Assembly (NCBI GenBank): GCA_015662325.1
Contig: DQUJ01000180.1
Coordinates: 1 to 10,618, forward strand
DNA from: Leucothrix mucor
Lineage (GTDB): Bacteria > Pseudomonadota > Gammaproteobacteria > Thiotrichales > Thiotrichaceae
Length of the DNA: 10,618 nt
Direction of reading: 5' to 3'
Each line of letters begins with the position of its first letter. The stretch's first letter is position 1. This document shows positions 6,995 to 10,618 of the stretch, one piece after another. The notes under the pieces were generated by a model. It was not told the DNA's origin and did not search any database. It saw only the letters and a program-made list of their open reading frames with translations. A program made the position numbers and the translations under genes.

Positions 6995-7158
6995 TTAAGG
7001 AGAGCCTGATTAAGTCGATTAAATTTTAGCGTAGAAAAAACGGTCGCTATTTTTCATGAAGTGAGCTGGAATGGTTGTTCCCTTGTAGCGATCTTCGTGG
7101 AAAATATCGACAGTTCTGACAAGTTAAAAATAATTGGACTTGATCAGGTTCTCCTTAA
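6995..7158. mobile_element. Probable MITE with 35-base imperfect terminal repeats at TTAA
   Basis: The first 35 bases (6995-7029) match the reverse complement of 7124-7158 at 28 positions, and 20 of the first 22. The unit begins and ends with TTAA, which may be a palindromic target duplication around tips reading GGAGARCCTGATYAAGTC. The inside (about 95 bases) has no coding potential. It differs in sequence from the 161-bp element although the size is similar. The tip at 42-64 at the left window edge is similar. No transposase family can be assigned from the sequence alone. Confidence 0.65.
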
Positions 7159-7165
7159 ACTATCC

Positions 7166-7284
7166 AGCCCTTCAGATTACCCCTTTTTTGCTTTAGTACA
7201 AGGCGAAGAATGTGAAGTGTAAAAGTGTACATGAGCAGTTTTCAACGCGGTAATAGAGCAAATAAAGGGGTAAGCTGATGGGCT
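7166..7284. repeat. 119-bp imperfect palindrome abutting the dnaJ stop codon
   Basis: The left arm at 7166-7192 starts AGCCCTTCAGATTACCCC. It matches the reverse complement of the right arm at 7257-7284 (AGCCCATCAGCTTACCCC on that strand) with two substitutions and one single-base gap over 27-28 bases. The intervening 64 bases are non-coding. The outermost base of the right arm is the last base of the dnaJ TAA. The length and long arms suggest a third small mobile element; no target duplication is evident. It could also act as a long transcript-end hairpin for dnaJ. Confidence 0.6.
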
Positions 7285-8432
7285 TAGTCCTCCGTAGAGT
7301 CGAACCAGCCTTTAACATTGTCGAAGAATGATTTAGCTTTATTGCCCCAGCCGTGTTGTTGCGGGCTATGTTTCTCACCGCCTTTCGTTACTGCTGCTTC
7401 AAATTGTTCTAATAGTTTTTTCTGTTTGGCCGTTAAGTTAATGGGTGTTTCTACTTCTATCTTACACAGTAAATCGCCTGTCATATGACTGCGAACTGAT
7501 TTTACGCCTTTGCCACGTAATCGAAATACTTTGCCTGTTTGTGTTTCTGGTGGGATTTTTAAACTAACTTCACCGCTTAATGTAGGGACTTTGATCGTAC
7601 CGCCGAGCGTAGCTTGCGAAAAACGAATCGGCATTAAGCAGTGTAGATTATCACCTTCACGAGTAAATAACTCATGGTCTTTTAGATGCATTTGTACGTA
7701 CAAATCCCCCGCAGAGCCACCATTTATACCTGCTTCGCCTTCGCCACTTAAGCGAATACGATCACCTGTATCAACACCTTCGGGAATTTTAACTTCAAGT
7801 GTTTTCTTCTCTTCTATACGGCCTTCACCATGACAATCACCGCAGGGATCAGAAATCATAGTGCCTGCACCCTGACAGTGCGGACAGGTTTGCTGGACTG
7901 AGAAAAACCCCTGTTGCATACGTACCTGACCCTGCCCCTGACAAGTGGCACAGGTTTCTGGCGTGCTACCTTCTTTTGCGCCAGAACCATCACAGGTTTC
8001 ACAAGTTTTTTTAGTGGGGATACGAATATCAACCGAAGTACCAAATACCGCTTCTTCTAAGGTGAGTTCGAGATTGTATTGTAAATCACTACCACGATAA
8101 GCCGCTGTTGCACCGCCACCACCTTGGCGACTCCCGCCAAAAATATCTTCGAATATATCACCGAAGCCACCAAAACCACCGCCGGGATGCCCCCCCCCGC
8201 GTGATGGGTCTACACCCGCATGACCAAATTGATCATAAGCAGCGCGTTTTTGTGAGTCAGATAAAATCTCGTAGGCTTCTTTTACTTCTTTAAACTTATG
8301 CTCAGCTTCTTCATCATCAGGATTACGGTCAGGGTGAAACTTCATCGCCATACGACGATAAGCTTTCTTTAAATCACCCTCGCTACAGTTTTTTTGAACG
8401 CTGAGAATTTCGTAATAACATTGTTGAGACAT
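7284..8432 (-). CDS. dnaJ: Chaperone protein DnaJ (Hsp40)
   Basis: DnaJ delivers unfolded clients to DnaK and triggers its ATP hydrolysis. The 382-residue protein has the full class I layout. The J domain (1-70) carries HPD at 33-35. The glycine/phenylalanine-rich region (about 73-106) contains DIFEDIF (92-98). Four zinc-finger repeats follow: CETCDGSG (144), CATCQGQG (161), CPHCQGAG (183) and CGDCHGEG (197). Two C-terminal substrate-binding domains then run to about 340. The N-terminus is slightly unusual: the canonical DYYEVLGV reads CYYEILSV here. The ribosome binding site is weak (GGAT about 10 bases upstream). The gene follows dnaK but is separated by 182 bases holding two hairpin elements, so its expression relative to dnaK may be set by attenuation or mRNA processing. 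Confidence 0.98.
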   Translation of the reverse strand: MSQQCYYEILSVQKNCSEGDLKKAYRRMAMKFHPDRNPDDEEAEHKFKEVKEAYEILSDSQKRAAYDQFGHAGVDPSRGGGHPGGGFGGFGDIFEDIFGGSRQGGGGATAAYRGSDLQYNLELTLEEAVFGTSVDIRIPTKKTCETCDGSGAKEGSTPETCATCQGQGQVRMQQGFFSVQQTCPHCQGAGTMISDPCGDCHGEGRIEEKKTLEVKIPEGVDTGDRIRLSGEGEAGINGGSAGDLYVQMHLKDHELFTREGDNLHCLMPIRFSQATLGGTIKVPTLSGEVSLKIPPETQTGKVFRLRGKGVKSVRSHMTGDLLCKIEVETPINLTAKQKKLLEQFEAAVTKGGEKHSPQQHGWGNKAKSFFDNVKGWFDSTED

Positions 8433-8464
8433 TATAAAAATAATCCATATTTCTTAAACAAAAG

Positions 8465-8494
8465 AAGGTGCATAGGTATAAACCTATGCACCTT
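8465..8494 (-). terminator. Strong hairpin between dnaK and dnaJ, possible attenuator
   Basis: AAGGTGCATAGGT (8465-8477) pairs perfectly with 8482-8494 around a 4-base loop, giving 13 base pairs. On the minus strand it is followed by CTTTTGTTTAAG, an imperfect U tract, so termination would be partial. Its position, about 120 bases after the dnaK stop and 32 before the dnaJ start, suits an attenuator or an mRNA-stabilising hairpin. It might instead be just another repeat. Confidence 0.45.
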
Positions 8495-8504
8495 TAATAA
8501 AATT

Positions 8505-8601
8505 CTTCCCCCTTAGAAAAAGGGGGCAGAGGGGATTTAAATGGCAATTATTTGCTAAGCCTTTAAATCTCCCCAGCCCCTCTTTGTTAAAGAGGGGAGT
8601 T
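8505..8601. repeat. Three-hairpin palindromic repeat in the dnaK-dnaJ spacer
   Basis: It contains three nested or tandem hairpins: CCCCCTT/AAGGGGG (8508-8514 and 8520-8526), GGGGATTTAAA against TTTAAATCTCCCC (8531-8541 and 8562-8574, two extra bases), and CCCCTCTTT/AAAGAGGGG (8577-8585 and 8589-8597). The left and right halves are also rough mirror images, so the whole unit can fold as one long stem. It looks like a dispersed intergenic repeat of the CCCCTCTTTGTTAAAGAGGGG kind seen in repeat-rich genomes (recalled, not searched). Confidence 0.7.
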
Positions 8602-8614
8602 AGAAGATAAAATA

Positions 8615-10534
8615 TTACGCTTTTTTATCAGCGTCTCCATCTTCTACTTCTTCAAACTCAGCATCGACAACATCATCATCTTCTGCTGTGTCGCCTGCAT
8701 CTGCTGTTTCAGCACCTGCTTCGCCGCCAGCCGCCGCTTGCGCTAAGGTACCCGATGCTTCCATCAACTCTTGAGATTTTTTATCAATCAAGTCTTTGTC
8801 TTCACCTTGTATCGCTTCTTTAAGCGCTTCAACTAAAGCAATTACTTTGGTCTTCTCAGCTTCATCAACCTTATCTCCGTACTCCGCTAGTGATTTTTCA
8901 GTCGCATGTACTAAGCCATCTGCTTGGTTACGTGCATCCACTAACTCACGCGTCTTTTTATCTTCATCCGCATGCGCTTCAGCGTCTTTTACCATTGCTT
9001 CAACTTCTTCATCTGATAATCCAGAAGATGCTTTGATCTCGATTGATTGTTCTTTTCCTGTCGCCTTATCTTTAGCCGATACATTCAAAATACCGTTTGC
9101 ATCAATATCTAAAGTAACTTCGATTTGTGGCTGGCCACGAGGAGCTGGGGGAATATCCGTTAAGTCAAAACGACCCAGCGATTTATTGCCCGAAGCCATC
9201 TCCCGCTCACCTTGTAACACATGAACCGTTACTGCATTTTGGTTGTCTTCTGCTGTAGAGAACGTCTGTTGTGCTTTTGTTGGAATCGTTGTGTTTTTCT
9301 CGATCAACTTAGTCATGACCGCACCCATTGTCTCGATACCTAATGACAATGGCGTTACATCTAATAAAAGTACGTCTGTAACACTTCCACCTAAAACACC
9401 GCCTTGAATCGCCGCACCTACTGCTACTGCTTCATCAGGGTTCACATCTTTACGTGGCTCTTTCCCGAAGAATTTTGTTACCGCTTCTTGAACCATTGGC
9501 ATACGTGACTGGCCACCAACCAAAATCACATCACTAACGTCAGACACTTTCAAGCCCGAGTCTTTTAACGCTTTTTCACAAGGCTCAATCGTGCGCTTAA
9601 CTAAATCTTCAACTAGAGACTCAAGCTTAGCACGCGTTACTTTAACGTTTAAGTGTTTTGGACCAGACGCGTCAGCCGTTACATAAGGTAAGTTCACGTC
9701 TGTTTGTGTTGCCGATGAAAGCTCGATCTTGGCTTTTTCTGCCGCTTCTTTTAGACGTTGAAGTGCGAGCGGATCATTATGTAGATCGACACTGTTATCT
9801 TTCTTGAACTCATCCGCCAAGAAATCAATAAGACGCATATCAAAGTCCTCACCACCAAGAAATGTATCACCGTTGGTTGCTAATACTTCAAACTGGTACT
9901 CGCCATCGATTTCTGCGATTTCGATAATGGATACGTCGAACGTTCCGCCACCTAAATCGTATACTGCAATCGTGCTATCGCCTGCTGCCTTATCCATGCC
10001 GTAAGCTAATGCTGCTGCTGTTGGCTCGTTGATAATACGTTTAACTTCTAAGCCCGCGATTTTACCGGCGTCTTTAGTTGCTTGACGTTGAGAATCATTA
10101 AAGTAAGCAGGTACGGTGACAACCGCTTCTGTTACGCTCTCCCCCAAGTAGTCTTCCGCATCTTTCTTCAATTTTTGAAGAATACGTGCTGATACTTCTG
10201 GCGGTGACATTTTCTTGCCATTTGCTTCAACCCATGCATCACCGTTGTCTGCTTTTACAATTTTGTAAGGCACAAGTTTGATGTCTTTTTGAACGGCTTC
10301 TTCATCAAAAGTACGACCGATCAAACGCTTAATCGCGTAGAGTGTATTTTCTGGATTAGTGACTGCCTGGCGCTTTGCTGGCGAACCGACCAAAACTTCA
10401 TCATTAGCAAAGGCAACAATCGACGGCGTTGTGCGGTCGCCTTCTGCATTTTCGATAACTTTAGGCTTGTCACCTTCCATTACTGCGACACAGGAGTTTG
10501 TTGTTCCTAAATCAATTCCGATTATCTTTCCCAT
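8615..10534 (-). CDS. dnaK: Chaperone protein DnaK (Hsp70)
   Basis: DnaK is the ATP-driven cytoplasmic chaperone that works with DnaJ and GrpE and restrains the heat-shock response. The 639-residue product (E. coli 638) is complete. The ATPase domain has GIDLGTTNS (6-14), YDLGGGTFD (192-200, with the autophosphorylation-site threonine at 198) and [11 protein letters not shown] (336-346). The interdomain linker is DVLLLDVTP (387-395). The substrate-binding domain and helical lid follow, and then an acidic, alanine- and glycine-rich tail ending [12 protein letters not shown]. The ATG has an AGAGGAA site 8 bases upstream. Downstream come a repeat element and a hairpin before dnaJ. The gene usually before dnaK, grpE, would lie beyond the right edge of the window. 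Confidence 0.99.
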   Translation of the reverse strand: MGKIIGIDLGTTNSCVAVMEGDKPKVIENAEGDRTTPSIVAFANDEVLVGSPAKRQAVTNPENTLYAIKRLIGRTFDEEAVQKDIKLVPYKIVKADNGDAWVEANGKKMSPPEVSARILQKLKKDAEDYLGESVTEAVVTVPAYFNDSQRQATKDAGKIAGLEVKRIINEPTAAALAYGMDKAAGDSTIAVYDLGGGTFDVSIIEIAEIDGEYQFEVLATNGDTFLGGEDFDMRLIDFLADEFKKDNSVDLHNDPLALQRLKEAAEKAKIELSSATQTDVNLPYVTADASGPKHLNVKVTRAKLESLVEDLVKRTIEPCEKALKDSGLKVSDVSDVILVGGQSRMPMVQEAVTKFFGKEPRKDVNPDEAVAVGAAIQGGVLGGSVTDVLLLDVTPLSLGIETMGAVMTKLIEKNTTIPTKAQQTFSTAEDNQNAVTVHVLQGEREMASGNKSLGRFDLTDIPPAPRGQPQIEVTLDIDANGILNVSAKDKATGKEQSIEIKASSGLSDEEVEAMVKDAEAHADEDKKTRELVDARNQADGLVHATEKSLAEYGDKVDEAEKTKVIALVEALKEAIQGEDKDLIDKKSQELMEASGTLAQAAAGGEAGAETADAGDTAEDDDVVDAEFEEVEDGDADKKA

Positions 10535-10550
10535 TGTTTGTTCCTCTTTT

Positions 10551-10613
10551 AGCGTTAAACGCTCTTTAATTTAATGTTGAATTAAATGTGTGGTTATCTT
10601 TTTGCTTATCAAG
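10551..10613 (-). promoter_or_regulatory. dnaK leader with a candidate heat-shock promoter and two dyads
   Basis: On the minus strand CTTGATA (10607-10613) and CCACACAT (10586-10593), with 13 bases between, resemble the sigma32 consensus CTTGAAA / CCCCATNT. The transcript would start about 45 bases before the dnaK ATG. Two short inverted repeats follow: ATTTAAT/ATTAAAT (10569-10587, 5-base loop) and AGCGTT-A-AACGCT (10551-10563), the latter just ahead of the ribosome binding site. The -10 match is imperfect, and the upstream context is cut off at the window end. Confidence 0.35.
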
Positions 10614-10618
10614 TGTTA

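Noticed and set aside
8796..9224. 142-codon plus-strand serine- and alanine-rich frame inside dnaK
   Set aside because: It is an antisense shadow of the dnaK codon pattern, and no independent start signal is visible.

Overview
The window is an AT-leaning stretch of a gammaproteobacterial chromosome. All eleven confident genes are on the minus strand. The lineage call rests on three things: the gene orders dnaK-dnaJ-dapB and coaE-zapD, the presence of ZapD and Hda, and the close match of the proteins to gammaproteobacterial forms. I cannot name the genus. The density of small palindromic elements fits a repeat-rich environmental lineage (sulfur oxidiser or methanotroph type), but that is only an impression.

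Layout in the direction of transcription (right to left): a heat-shock block, dnaK (8615-10534) and dnaJ (7284-8432); dapB of lysine and peptidoglycan synthesis (6036-6836); a tight membrane and replication-control block made of a CDP-alcohol phosphatidyltransferase (5271-5834), an AI-2E/PerM-type membrane protein (4156-5268) and hda (3441-4145); a monocistronic cold-shock gene (2992-3198) with its own strong promoter, long leader and terminator; a DUF533/TerB-like membrane protein (2140-2850); a DUF2853 protein (1692-2015) followed closely by coaE (1067-1669); and zapD (103-864), a Z-ring stabiliser. These are ordinary housekeeping genes for protein folding, cell-wall precursors, phospholipid, replication re-initiation control, coenzyme A and division.

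The unusual content is between the genes. At least five small non-coding palindromic elements, probably MITEs or REP-like, fill the spacers. One 161-bp element with 16-bp perfect terminal inverted repeats and an AACT target duplication sits at the dapB stop codon. A 60-bp internally deleted relative of it sits, in the same orientation, at the coaE stop codon. The dapB-dnaJ spacer (447 bp) is almost entirely a mosaic of a REP-type double hairpin and two unrelated imperfect palindromes, one of which abuts the dnaJ stop codon. The dnaK-dnaJ spacer holds a perfect 13-bp hairpin and a separate three-hairpin repeat. The left window edge carries the end of another element whose tip resembles one of the palindromes. 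I see no transposase, CRISPR array, defence locus, phage gene, rRNA or tRNA, and no novel multi-gene system. The interest here is a set of non-autonomous elements lodged at gene 3' ends inside conserved operons.
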